From assembly GCA_023230175.1 (NCBI GenBank), contig JALNXV010000038.1, positions 1 through 15,507 on the forward strand: a stretch of DNA of 15,507 nt, given 5' to 3'. The stretch is from Candidatus Cloacimonadota bacterium. GTDB taxonomy: Bacteria; Cloacimonadota; Cloacimonadia; Cloacimonadales; WRIO01. Below, one piece after another: positions 1-8,690 of the stretch. How positions within the stretch are numbered: the first letter of the stretch is position 1; each line of letters opens with the position of its first letter. The position numbers were made by a program, and so were the translations under genes. The notes beneath the pieces are model-generated. The model saw only the letters and a list, made by a program, of their open reading frames with translations, was not told the DNA's origin and searched no databases.

Positions 1-940
1 GTCTTCCTGAAACAAAAAGTTGAGGTAAGTCAAGAATAGGATATATTAACATAGAAAGATATGTATAAAAGGCATAAAAAGTACCTATGGTAATTTCGCC
101 TTTTACAACCATATAACCACCAAATAGAATAATAGAAATCATAGAGAAATAATCAATATATTCATATACTAAATGCAAAACTGTATTTATTTTGACTAAT
201 CTCAACTCGGTAATAAATCTATTATCTAAGGCCTTTGAAAAAAATCTTTTATATTTTTCTTCACAAACAAACGCTTTAATAATTTTTATCCCTGAAAAAG
301 TCATTTCTAATTGGTTATTTATTTCAGAGATAGCCTCTTGATTTTTTTCAAAGCTTTTGTGTAATTTATTTGAAACAATATAAAACACAGCTATCATAAA
401 AGGTATTGGTAACATAGCAAGTAAGGTAAGTTTCCAACTCAATAAAAACATTACTACCAAACAAAATAATATCTTGATAAAAGAATCAAATGCTCTAAAT
501 ATTCCGGAGCACAAAAACCATCCTATCTTTGGAAAATCTTGTATATCATTAGTTAATCTGGTAACTAAATCCCCGGTTCTGAATTTCAAAAAGAACCTAT
601 AATCTTTTTCAATTATATACTTGAAATATCTGTGTCTTAACACATATTCAAATAATAAATTCATATATGCTCTAAATCCCGGATAAAAAGATGAAATAAC
701 TCTAACAAAACCAACAATAAGCATAATTAACACTATTTTATGTACCGGTGACATAGGATTAATTTGACCGGGAGTTGATAAAGACTTTTCCAAAGAATCT
801 ATCAGCTGTCTAAAAAGGAATGGATAAGCTACTGCTACTGCTGTAGATAATAGAGTTAGAAAAAGTAATATAAAGACATAAGCTTTATGTGATTTCCACT
901 CATTTTTTATCCATTTAATATGATTTATATTATTCGTCAT
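1..940 (-). CDS. ABC exporter, transmembrane half (partial, C-terminus outside window)
   Basis: This gene reads leftward from an ATG at 940 and stays open to base 1, giving about 313 residues. What is visible is the type I ABC exporter membrane domain: hydrophobic segments near residues 22-44 and 72-90, then further pairs. The stretch GDLVTRLTNDIQDF is the typical conserved segment of the cytoplasmic loop after TM2. The ATPase domain would lie beyond the left edge and is not seen. The start is supported by AGGAG overlapping the last codons of the upstream exporter gene, with only 5 nt between that stop and this ATG. Two adjacent half-transporters of this layout usually form a heterodimeric exporter of the MdlA/MdlB or YheI/YheH type. 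The substrate cannot be read from the sequence; drugs, lipids or peptides are all possible. Confidence 0.9.
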   Translation of the reverse strand, partial: MTNNINHIKWIKNEWKSHKAYVFILLFLTLLSTAVAVAYPFLFRQLIDSLEKSLSTPGQINPMSPVHKIVLIMLIVGFVRVISSFYPGFRAYMNLLFEYVLRHRYFKYIIEKDYRFFLKFRTGDLVTRLTNDIQDFPKIGWFLCSGIFRAFDSFIKILFCLVVMFLLSWKLTLLAMLPIPFMIAVFYIVSNKLHKSFEKNQEAISEINNQLEMTFSGIKIIKAFVCEEKYKRFFSKALDNRFITELRLVKINTVLHLVYEYIDYFSMISIILFGGYMVVKGEITIGTFYAFYTYLSMLIYPILDLPQLFVSGR

Positions 941-945
941 TGTTT

Positions 946-2754
946 TTATACTCCTGTATTACTTTCGGTATTTTTCAAAAATTGAAGTTCAACTAATTTC
1001 TTATATTCGGAAGAAGATTGTAAAAGTTGATTATGACTTCCTCTTGCAATAATCTGACCGTTATCAAACAATAATATTTCGTCACAATCTATAACGGAAG
1101 CTAATCTATGAGCTACAATTAAAGCTGTCTTATCCGAAAGCAATTTTGACATAGATTTTTGAATTAGACTTTCAGTTTTTGCATCAATAGAAGCCGTAGC
1201 TTCGTCCATTATAACAATCTCCGGATTAAAAGATACTGCTCGAGCAAATGATAAAAGCTGTCTCTCTCCCATAGAAAGATTTTGACCGCGTTCTCTTATT
1301 TCACTATAAAGATTTTTATCCATTCTTTCAAAAAGCTGATTTGCATGAACTGTATCAATAGAATCCAATACATTTTTTTCGCTTATATCATCATTATATA
1401 TTCTGATATTTTCAAGCAAATTTCCCGGAAACAAAATGATATCTTGTAGAACAAGGCCTATTTTGCGTCTCCAATCAGAAAGCTTAAAGCTATTAATATC
1501 AACACCATCGACTAATATTTGCCCTTTCTGAATATCATAAAAACGACACAATAAACTTACGGTGGTAGTTTTACCGCTACCTGAAGCTCCAACTAAGGCA
1601 ACTCTTGAACCTTTTCTGATTTTAAAACTTACATCCTTTAAAACCCATTCTTCCTTACTTTTATCATCACTTGATTTATATTTAAACCATACATTTGAAA
1701 ATTCAATCTCTTCATTAAATGTAGGCACTTTCATCTCAGCTTGTGTTTCAAACAAATCTTCTGTTTTTTCTTCAAGTAATCCAAAAACTCTTCTTAAAGA
1801 GACAAAGGCACGCTGAAACTGATTTAAATTTTCACTTATTTGTATGATAGGCCAAACTAATCTAACTGAATATTGAATAAAGATTATTAATGTGCCAATA
1901 GTAACTGATTCATTTAATATCTTTGGACTAAGAAGCAAAACAATAATAATTATAAAGACTGTCTGTATCAAAAAATCATTGACACCCCAAGCTCCATATT
2001 CGATAAATGAAGCTTTAGTATCTATTTGTTGTTTTTCTTTGCTTTTTTCATCAATATAATCAATTACTCTTTTTTGTTGATTAAACAATTGAACTATACT
2101 TATGCCCTGGATATATTCTGTTAATCTACCTGTTATAACAGCATTTAGTTCACGAGATTTTTTATAATATTTAGTCAAATATCTAATAATTATGATTGAT
2201 AAACACAACACACAAGTCATTGGAATAAATAAAAATAAAGTTATTTTCCAATCTTTATACAATAAAATTACCAACATACCAACAAAAAATAATATATTAC
2301 CAATCATTGTTACACTAAATTGAGAAAATAAGTCTTTCACTCGTTCACAATCTGACTCTACCCTTGAAATTAGTTCACCTACCGGAGTTTTATCAAACCA
2401 AGAAACCGGTAAAAACATAAGATGATTAAATAGCTTAAATTTTAATTTTGTTATAATTTTTACTCCGAGTTTTGCCATCCACATAATCTGTAAATATGAC
2501 ATAAAACCTGATACTAATATCACACCGGCAAAGACAAATCCCCATAGAAACATATCTTTTATATCTTGCTTAGGCACTGAAACATCAATGATATGAGCTA
2601 TCACTATCGGATCAAATAACCTGCCTACCGTAGTCAATACCATAAATAATAGTCCACCTAAAAAAAGTTGCTTTTCAGATATAATCATTGGAAATAACTT
2701 TTTTAAACCATCTTTAAGACTCATTTCAGTTTTCATTTCAAATCTCACTTTCAT
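946..2754 (-). CDS. ABC exporter subunit, fused membrane and ATPase domains (MdlB/YheH-like)
   Basis: This is a 602-residue half-transporter of usual family length. Residues ~30-310 carry about six membrane segments. Residues ~350-590 are the ATPase: Walker A GASGSGKT (389-396), Q-loop Q437, signature LSMGER (494-499), Walker B IVIMDE with E518, and switch histidine H549. The signature departs from the LSGGQ consensus, as in many MdlB/YheH-like subunits of heterodimers, while the catalytic glutamate is kept. It sits 5 nt upstream of the second half-transporter and probably forms a heterodimer with it in the inner membrane. The start is uncertain. The first ATG (2754) has no ribosome site and a TTGACA box lies only ~37 nt upstream. 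ATG codons at 2736 (M7) and 2724 (M11) are plausible alternatives, with a weak GTGAG before 2736. The cargo is unknown. Confidence 0.93.
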   Translation of the reverse strand: MKVRFEMKTEMSLKDGLKKLFPMIISEKQLFLGGLLFMVLTTVGRLFDPIVIAHIIDVSVPKQDIKDMFLWGFVFAGVILVSGFMSYLQIMWMAKLGVKIITKLKFKLFNHLMFLPVSWFDKTPVGELISRVESDCERVKDLFSQFSVTMIGNILFFVGMLVILLYKDWKITLFLFIPMTCVLCLSIIIIRYLTKYYKKSRELNAVITGRLTEYIQGISIVQLFNQQKRVIDYIDEKSKEKQQIDTKASFIEYGAWGVNDFLIQTVFIIIIVLLLSPKILNESVTIGTLIIFIQYSVRLVWPIIQISENLNQFQRAFVSLRRVFGLLEEKTEDLFETQAEMKVPTFNEEIEFSNVWFKYKSSDDKSKEEWVLKDVSFKIRKGSRVALVGASGSGKTTTVSLLCRFYDIQKGQILVDGVDINSFKLSDWRRKIGLVLQDIILFPGNLLENIRIYNDDISEKNVLDSIDTVHANQLFERMDKNLYSEIRERGQNLSMGERQLLSFARAVSFNPEIVIMDEATASIDAKTESLIQKSMSKLLSDKTALIVAHRLASVIDCDEILLFDNGQIIARGSHNQLLQSSSEYKKLVELQFLKNTESNTGV

Positions 2755-2767
2755 AATAGTATTATGT

Positions 2768-2796
2768 TACAAAAAACGTATAGTCCATTATGTCAA
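2768..2796 (-). promoter_or_regulatory. Candidate promoter for the ABC exporter pair
   Basis: On the minus strand a perfect -35 hexamer TTGACA (plus-strand 2791-2796) lies about 37 nt before the first ATG of the exporter gene. No good -10 follows at 17-18 nt spacing; the bases there read TTTGTA/TTGTAA. If it is used, transcription would start almost at the first ATG, which favours the internal starts at 2736 or 2724. This is a weak call based on one hexamer. Confidence 0.25.
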
Positions 2797-2978
2797 GAAA
2801 ATACTTATAATAAATGTCATAAATTTCAAAATCGGTTTTATATTATTATGGCATCTTTTTTAAAATCATATAGTTATACATAAACCTAATAATAATTATT
2901 CAACATACTTATTAGATCAGATTAACTGCCTATGAAATAATTAAATAAAAGAAATTTTACTTTTTCTTAAAAAAATGC

Positions 2979-3007
2979 TTTACAATTCAAATAAGAAAAA
3001 TTACTTT
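2979..3007 (+). promoter_or_regulatory. Candidate promoter for the exported-protein cassette
   Basis: TTTACA (2979-2984) is a near-consensus -35, followed after 17 nt by TACTTT (3002-3007), a poor -10. It would give a leader of about 45 nt before the ATG at 3059. The next best pair, TTGTCA (3006-3011) with GATTAA (3029-3034), also has 17-nt spacing but an even weaker -10. The call rests on spacing and one good hexamer only. Confidence 0.3.
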
Positions 3008-3058
3008 GTCAAATATAAGCAAATACGTGATTAAAAAAGTGTAAAATAAAGGAGTTTT

Positions 3059-5680
3059 ATGAAAAGGTTTCTATGGCTACTCCTGTTGTTTGTAGCAGTC
3101 AGTTTTAATCTTTTTTCATTAACAAATACAGAAAAGATTGATATTAATCAAGCTAGTTTGGAAGAGCTTGAAACTTTACCTATTTCGGATATTCAAGCAA
3201 ATGCAATTTATAATTACAGAACTTTTACTTCATTCTTTGAGAGTATCTATGATTTAAGGAAGATTGCCGAAATTGACCAACAAACATTATTAAAAATTAA
3301 ACCACTAATTACAGTTTCATACTATACTGACCTTGATGAAACAGAACAAAGAAGAGAAGAGATTGATTATCTAATAGAAAGACTTGGATCACAAGAAGGG
3401 ATTCAAGAAGGTTTTTCAGACATTTGGGAAGATTATCTTATGACGCCACAAAACATCAATCAAATGTATTTTTCAGACATCTTAAATATGCCAAATGTAT
3501 CTCCGATTGATGCAGTAGCTATCAGTAAAAGAATCGCTGCAGGCGACACAATAACAGATTATCGAAATTTAAGAAGCACAACAGGCTTGTCACACTATGG
3601 TGCAACAAACCTAAGACACTATATATATTACGTTGAAGAGCCTAATAGAAAAAAACTTTTTTCTAATTATCAATTTAAATATGAAAATTTAAGCTTTGAC
3701 GATGATACAAAAGAAATGTATCGTGAAATAGTGAAAAACAAAGACGCCTCAATTAAAGATATCAGTCATTCATACTGGGGGTTTTTTAAATTAGATAATG
3801 CAACTCCAGCTTATACAAATAAATTTCGAGTTAGATATGCTAATAATTATAAATTTGGGCTTTTGTTATTCAACCAAACAGGAGAAAAGATTTTTACTGA
3901 AGATAGCGGTTCAGATGTCTTAAAAGACGCAAAATATTATGCTTCTTACGAAAATAAATTTAACTTTTTTGGTAATAATGATATAAAAATATTTGCCGGC
4001 AACTATCGTGTTACTTATGGAGAAGGACTTGTAATAGAAAACACTGACTATTATAGTTCAAGAAAAACAGGTCATGGATTTTCTAAAAGAATTACAGGCA
4101 TAACCGGTGATTTATCTCGTTCTCAAGAATATGCTCTTAAAGGTATCGCTTTAGAATTAAAACGATCAAATTTTTGCACATCTTTTTGGTATTCTAACGA
4201 CAAAAAAGATGCTGTTGTTTACGATATAAATAATGACGGATTAATTAATGAAAATGATCAAGTTAACGGTAAATATCATATATTTTCATATATAACCCCC
4301 ACTATTAGATTTGATAATGACGACTTAATAAAAGCTGAAAAATATTTTAATCAAGGCTTAATGTCCCCAATGAAATTAATGCCTAGAATGAATTTTTTAG
4401 ACGAAACTATGCTTGGAGCAAGAGTAGAATATAACCCCTTAGTAGGAACACACATTGGACTTACAAGTACACAAACTATTTATGATAATGCTCATTTTGT
4501 TTCACTCCAAAGTGATGAGCTTAGGAACCTATTAATAAGAGACTTAGCTGATTTTTCTAAATGGAAAAGACTTGATAGTCAAATTTCTAATATGTATTCT
4601 ACCTATATTGAAGGCGAGTACGAAAGAGACTACAGGCAAGTGATGGGATTAGACTGGAGAACAGTTGTCGGTAACACCTCTTTTCAAGGGGAATATGCTG
4701 AGCTCAAAGTTAACGGAAATGAAGGCAAAATCGGTGATGATCCTTCTGCAATAGTTATGAGTACCTATACACAATTTGAAAACTTCTATTTCTTAGCTTT
4801 ATATAGAGATTATGATATTGATTTTGATAACCCTTACGCACGAGGTTTTTCAGAACACAGAAAGTTTAATGACACAATTTTAAATAAAAATATTTACGCT
4901 CTAACTAACCAACTTTTAGCTGACTTATATCTAAATAGTTCTGAATCCCAAGCAGAAAAAGGGATATATTTTGAAACAAGATATAAAATTAGTACCTATC
5001 TAACTCTAAACAGAACATATATCGACATCTTTGAAAGAAAAGCAGATGGAAGAAGAACTGTAAGATTTCAAGGCGACATTGATTACCGACCAATTTATCA
5101 ACTAAGCCTTAGAGGAAAATATAAACATCAAATTAATCGTTATGATGACGATGCAGACAGAGGTGTTTCTGAAACATCTGAAACCAGTGCTATTCTAACA
5201 TCATATCTGTCAAATAGAGATCGTCTTCAATTTGAATATAGATATACACAAGTTAAATCACCTCCTTATCCTTATTTAACCAATGAAGGCGAACCTACAA
5301 GCGATGAATCTCTCATCCAAGCACAAACTCTTATGCATGGCGATTTTATCAGAATTGACTGGACTCATAATCTCAATTCTAAACTAAGATTAAGAAATGC
5401 AATTTCTTATTGGAATGGTCATAGTGTATCCCATTGGGATTGGGAAGATATTGAAATTGACTTCTTAGGAGAACATGGTATAAAATATTGGTTTTTAATT
5501 CAAAACAAGATTGCTAATAATCTATACATCTCACTTAAATACAAACTTAAATTTTATAGAACTAAAGAACTCTTTTTTAGAGCTTGGTGGAATGAATCTC
5601 TAACAGGAGTAGAAGACTATTATCGTAATGTTGATAAAACAGAAAACGCAGTTCGTTTACAAATTGATTGGCGTTTCTAA
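3059..5680 (+). CDS. Exported helix-hairpin-helix (ComEA-type) protein with large C-terminal beta-barrel-like region
   Basis: This 873-residue protein starts at an ATG 4 nt after AAAGGAG. A signal peptide covers residues ~1-20. Residues ~28-86 match the ComEA-type helix-hairpin-helix fold, opening with DINQASLEELETLP, which binds DNA non-specifically in known ComEA proteins. A second, more divergent copy lies at ~130-191. Residues ~200-873 are rich in alternating polar and aromatic strands and end in RLQIDWRF with a terminal phenylalanine, the usual outer-membrane barrel signal. The likely location is the outer membrane with the helix-hairpin-helix part in the periplasm. An EF-hand-like loop (DINNDGLINEND) occupies residues 389-400. 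It is much longer than stand-alone ComEA (~100-250 residues). A PorV-like barrel gene follows after 16 nt. Similar large proteins are annotated in FCB-group bacteria without known function. DNA uptake, or a purely structural use of the domain, are both possible. Confidence 0.85.
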   Translation: MKRFLWLLLLFVAVSFNLFSLTNTEKIDINQASLEELETLPISDIQANAIYNYRTFTSFFESIYDLRKIAEIDQQTLLKIKPLITVSYYTDLDETEQRREEIDYLIERLGSQEGIQEGFSDIWEDYLMTPQNINQMYFSDILNMPNVSPIDAVAISKRIAAGDTITDYRNLRSTTGLSHYGATNLRHYIYYVEEPNRKKLFSNYQFKYENLSFDDDTKEMYREIVKNKDASIKDISHSYWGFFKLDNATPAYTNKFRVRYANNYKFGLLLFNQTGEKIFTEDSGSDVLKDAKYYASYENKFNFFGNNDIKIFAGNYRVTYGEGLVIENTDYYSSRKTGHGFSKRITGITGDLSRSQEYALKGIALELKRSNFCTSFWYSNDKKDAVVYDINNDGLINENDQVNGKYHIFSYITPTIRFDNDDLIKAEKYFNQGLMSPMKLMPRMNFLDETMLGARVEYNPLVGTHIGLTSTQTIYDNAHFVSLQSDELRNLLIRDLADFSKWKRLDSQISNMYSTYIEGEYERDYRQVMGLDWRTVVGNTSFQGEYAELKVNGNEGKIGDDPSAIVMSTYTQFENFYFLALYRDYDIDFDNPYARGFSEHRKFNDTILNKNIYALTNQLLADLYLNSSESQAEKGIYFETRYKISTYLTLNRTYIDIFERKADGRRTVRFQGDIDYRPIYQLSLRGKYKHQINRYDDDADRGVSETSETSAILTSYLSNRDRLQFEYRYTQVKSPPYPYLTNEGEPTSDESLIQAQTLMHGDFIRIDWTHNLNSKLRLRNAISYWNGHSVSHWDWEDIEIDFLGEHGIKYWFLIQNKIANNLYISLKYKLKFYRTKELFFRAWWNESLTGVEDYYRNVDKTENAVRLQIDWRF

Positions 5681-5687
5681 AATAAAT

Positions 5688-5692
5688 GGAGG
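5688..5692 (+). promoter_or_regulatory. Ribosome binding site fixing the start at 5697
   Basis: GGAGG lies 4 nt before the ATG at 5697. It decides against the earlier in-frame ATG at 5628, which lies inside the preceding gene, has no ribosome site and would put 23 non-signal residues before the obvious signal peptide. Confidence 0.85.
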
Positions 5693-5696
5693 AATA

Positions 5697-7019
5697 ATGA
5701 AAAAAAATATATTATCAAAAAACTTGAAATTGGTTATCTTAAGCCTATTTTTATTAACAAGTATCGTAAATATTTCTGCTTATTCTATATTTGAAATATA
5801 TGAGAATAATCAAGGTAATTTTATAAATAATCATGATGCAAGAAGTGCTGCAATGGGTGGAACAGGTACTGCCGGAGGGTTTAACCTTATGGATAGCAAT
5901 ATTAATCCCGCAAATCTTTACTATCTAAATAATGAAAAAGAAATACAGTTTAACTATTCATTAATCAAAAATTCTGAAAATAGAGCACTCCCAATGTACA
6001 ACTTTTTTGATAGCTATGTTGATGAAAGTACTTATGCTCGCAATGAAAATTTCTATAATGAGTTTAGTTTTGCAGCATATAAAAGCTTTATTATTAATTC
6101 TTCAAAAATAAACCTTGGAATATCTTACAAACCTATCTTAAATTTTTATTCTGATTATCAAGAAGAAGTTAGAAATGACGAAAACTCTGATGCAGATAAT
6201 TACCCTCCTATTATTGCTAAAAATTTTATCGAATCAGATGGTTTTTTAGATAGTTATAGCATTTTATTAAATTATGGTAACAAATATATCTCTATTGGTA
6301 CTGAACTTTCCTATCTTAACGGGAATTATGATATAGAAAGACGTATCCATTGGTCTGACTATGCACATCAAGCTGTTGGATCAGGTGTTTTAACAGACAA
6401 TATTTCTTCAACATCAAACTCTTTAAAAGGTTTCAGCACAAAATTTGGTATTTCTTCTCAGATTAATGAAAGAATTAGATTAGCTGTTACTTATTCACCT
6501 AAGATTACATTAGATGCTGATTTAGAAGTAAATGGAAATACAATTGAATCATCTGATGACTATATCTTAGCATCAAGATTAAGATTTGGTATGTTATTTA
6601 AACCTCGTAACCCTTTTGAAACTAATTTTCAACTTGATATGGAATATATACAAAATTCTGATATTGATGATTTATATGATGATACTTGGTCTTTTTACGT
6701 TGGTATGGAACATTATGTCGGAAGAGCTATCCCGTTACGTTTAGGATTTAGACATGAAGCTTCAATTCAAGATAACAGTATTACTCTTCCTGTGATTACA
6801 GCCGGAACCGGTTTTGAGATTACAACAAATTTACATTTAGATTTAGCCGGAGAATACGGCAGAAGAGAATACAAAACCTTAGATTTATTTTTGGATAGCT
6901 ACTATAATCATCAAAATCTTTGGAGTGGCATTGAACCTACAGATAGAGGATGGGAAAATCCTGACAAAGTAACAGAATCATTTTTTAAAATATTCACTTC
7001 CTTAACATACAAATGGTAG
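5697..7019 (+). CDS. Exported outer-membrane barrel protein, PorV/FadL-like (TraF-like) family
   Basis: From the ATG at 5697 this encodes 440 residues. Residues 1-28 form a signal peptide ending NISA. The mature N-terminus has two conserved blocks of the FadL/PorV/UPF0164-type barrels: DARSAAMGGTGTAGG (47-61) and NINPANLYYL (68-77). The rest alternates hydrophobic and polar residues in strand-like runs and ends FFKIFTSLTYKW, with a terminal tryptophan suited to barrel assembly. It should sit in the outer membrane. Relatives include FadL, a fatty-acid channel, and PorV, a secretion accessory protein; the sequence alone does not say which role applies. The gene lies 16 nt after the helix-hairpin-helix barrel and 7 nt before the nucleotidase, so the three are surely co-transcribed. 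A joint role in uptake or surface display is inference. Confidence 0.82.
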   Translation: MKKNILSKNLKLVILSLFLLTSIVNISAYSIFEIYENNQGNFINNHDARSAAMGGTGTAGGFNLMDSNINPANLYYLNNEKEIQFNYSLIKNSENRALPMYNFFDSYVDESTYARNENFYNEFSFAAYKSFIINSSKINLGISYKPILNFYSDYQEEVRNDENSDADNYPPIIAKNFIESDGFLDSYSILLNYGNKYISIGTELSYLNGNYDIERRIHWSDYAHQAVGSGVLTDNISSTSNSLKGFSTKFGISSQINERIRLAVTYSPKITLDADLEVNGNTIESSDDYILASRLRFGMLFKPRNPFETNFQLDMEYIQNSDIDDLYDDTWSFYVGMEHYVGRAIPLRLGFRHEASIQDNSITLPVITAGTGFEITTNLHLDLAGEYGRREYKTLDLFLDSYYNHQNLWSGIEPTDRGWENPDKVTESFFKIFTSLTYKW

Positions 7020-7026
7020 GATAAAG

Positions 7027-8676
7027 ATGAAAAAACTTTATATTCTATGTCTATTATTAATTTCTTCAGTTTTATGCTTTGCTAATGATTTAACATTAGA
7101 TATTATATTTACAAATGATCTTCACGGTGGAATTGACAGAGCAAAAGCTACTTTTATGAATCCTGCTTTTCCCCCTCAACTCGGAGGCGGAGCCTCTGCG
7201 GCAACATACATTAAGTCAGTTAGAGAAAAAACAACCGAAAATTTAAGAGATAATCTCCTAATAGATACAGGAGATTTCTTCCAAGGTCGCCCTATCGGTT
7301 CTCTTTCAGCTGGGAAAGCAGTTATAGAATATATGAATATGGTCAAATATGATCTTCTTGTACTCGGAAACCATGAATACGATTTAGGTGAAGAAAAATT
7401 AAAAAATACTTTAGAAGATGCTAACTTCCCAATTTTAGCTGCAAATGTTTATCGAAAAGGTACTTTAGAACTTGTTGAATACGCACAACCTTTTATAATT
7501 GTAGAAAAAATGGGTTTAAAAATTGGCATTGTTGGAATTACTACAACTGATACAGAAAAAATGAGTTTTGCTGACCATATAAGATTTGTCGATTTTATTG
7601 ATGAAAAAGAAGTACTACAATATTATGTTAATCATTTACGAGACGTAGAAAAAGTAGATATTGTTATCGCAACCGTGCATGCAGGAATACCTTATGATCC
7701 ATTACCTGAATATCAAAAAAGATATGAAAATCCTAACAAAAAGCAAACTGAAAAAAATTGGGGTTATGATGCTCAAGAACTTGCTCATGAAGTTGAAGGT
7801 ATTGATCTTATGTTTGCCGGACACATTCATAAAGGATTTGATAGACCATGGGTTGATCCTATTACACACACCTTAGTTTTTCAAGGATATGCTTATGGTT
7901 CCGGACTTATACACTTAATGGTAAAAATAGATCCTGAAACAAAAACTATTTCCGGGTTTGACACACCTGCTGAAGATAAACTCCAATTAACGCTTTTTGA
8001 AGACCAGTTTATCCCGGATCCTGAAGTTGATGCCTATATAAGTGAACAACAAACCATAGCAGAAAAAGGTATGGATGAGGTAGTTGGTATTGCCGGGGTA
8101 TTTTTATCCAGAACATCTGTTGATAACCAAAATGCAATGGGAAATTTCACTTGTGAAGCTATGAGAGATGCAGTTAATGCAGATTTCTCTTTTATTAATC
8201 TCGGTGGAATAAGAGCTGAAATACCAATGGGTAATGTAACCTATAGACACGTTTTTAATGCAATGCCTTTTGATAATATGATTGTAACTCTTGTAGTTGA
8301 CGGAATTATGTTAAAACGCATCATTGAAACCAGGATTGCAGGCTCAAGACAAGGCTTATTACTTGCAGGCGGTAAAATCAGATTTAATAAAACAAGAAGT
8401 GATTTTGACAGAGTTACACTTTTAGAAATCAATGGTGAGCCTTGGGACCCAAACAAGAGATATAAAGTCGCAACAACTGATTTTTTACTTCAAGGAAATG
8501 CAGGGTTAACCCTTTTAACAACTCTACCCGAAAGTCAAATTATTCGACACGAGATAAACCTCAGAGATGCGATGGTTGACTATTTTAAACAGAATTCTCC
8601 TGTAAAATTCTATATTGATGAAAGATGGGAAAGAAACGATAAATCAACTCCGGAAAACTATTTACAAAATTTCTAA
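7027..8676 (+). CDS. Secreted 5'-nucleotidase / 2',3'-cyclic phosphodiesterase family enzyme (UshA/YfkN-like)
   Basis: This 549-residue enzyme begins at an ATG 5 nt after AGGA. A signal peptide spans residues ~1-19. The calcineurin-like metal site is complete: D31 and H33 (TNDLHG), D83 (TGDFFQG), N115 and H116 (GNHEYD), H218 (ATVHAG), and H266 and H268 (GHIHKG). H116 with D119 matches the catalytic pair of UshA. The 5'-nucleotidase C-terminal domain runs from ~353, with GGIR (393-396), NAMPFDN (411-417) and GNAG (490-493) lining the nucleotide pocket. It likely removes phosphate from nucleotides in the periplasm or outside the cell. UDP-sugars, cyclic nucleotides or other phosphoesters are also used within this family. 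No lipobox or C-terminal sorting signal is seen. It is the last gene of the exported cassette, followed 15 nt later by a terminator. Confidence 0.92.
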   Translation: MKKLYILCLLLISSVLCFANDLTLDIIFTNDLHGGIDRAKATFMNPAFPPQLGGGASAATYIKSVREKTTENLRDNLLIDTGDFFQGRPIGSLSAGKAVIEYMNMVKYDLLVLGNHEYDLGEEKLKNTLEDANFPILAANVYRKGTLELVEYAQPFIIVEKMGLKIGIVGITTTDTEKMSFADHIRFVDFIDEKEVLQYYVNHLRDVEKVDIVIATVHAGIPYDPLPEYQKRYENPNKKQTEKNWGYDAQELAHEVEGIDLMFAGHIHKGFDRPWVDPITHTLVFQGYAYGSGLIHLMVKIDPETKTISGFDTPAEDKLQLTLFEDQFIPDPEVDAYISEQQTIAEKGMDEVVGIAGVFLSRTSVDNQNAMGNFTCEAMRDAVNADFSFINLGGIRAEIPMGNVTYRHVFNAMPFDNMIVTLVVDGIMLKRIIETRIAGSRQGLLLAGGKIRFNKTRSDFDRVTLLEINGEPWDPNKRYKVATTDFLLQGNAGLTLLTTLPESQIIRHEINLRDAMVDYFKQNSPVKFYIDERWERNDKSTPENYLQNF

Positions 8677-8690
8677 TTACTTTTATAGTT

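Larger units (their letters stand above)
2755..3058. other. Divergent intergenic region, 304 bp
   Basis: This very AT-rich stretch separates the leftward exporter genes from the rightward exported-protein cassette, so it must hold the control sites for both. I see no gene, RNA gene or terminator-like hairpin in it. It contains one candidate promoter in each direction and a 9-bp inverted repeat (2961-2969 with 2992-3000) around the rightward -35 candidate. In such AT-rich sequence these matches could be chance. Confidence 0.7.

Noticed and set aside
1562..1816. 84-residue plus-strand reading frame inside the exporter gene
   Set aside because: It lies opposite the conserved Walker A region, which explains its openness. 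It has no ribosome site or recognisable domain.
5628..5696. Upstream ATG start for the PorV/FadL-like protein
   Set aside because: It lies inside the previous gene without a ribosome site. The ATG at 5697 has GGAGG and begins a clean signal peptide.
7027..7090. Lipoprotein signal on the nucleotidase (cysteine 17 in the signal region)
   Set aside because: The residues before it are SVL, which does not fit a lipobox that needs a small residue just before the cysteine. A normal signal peptide fits better.
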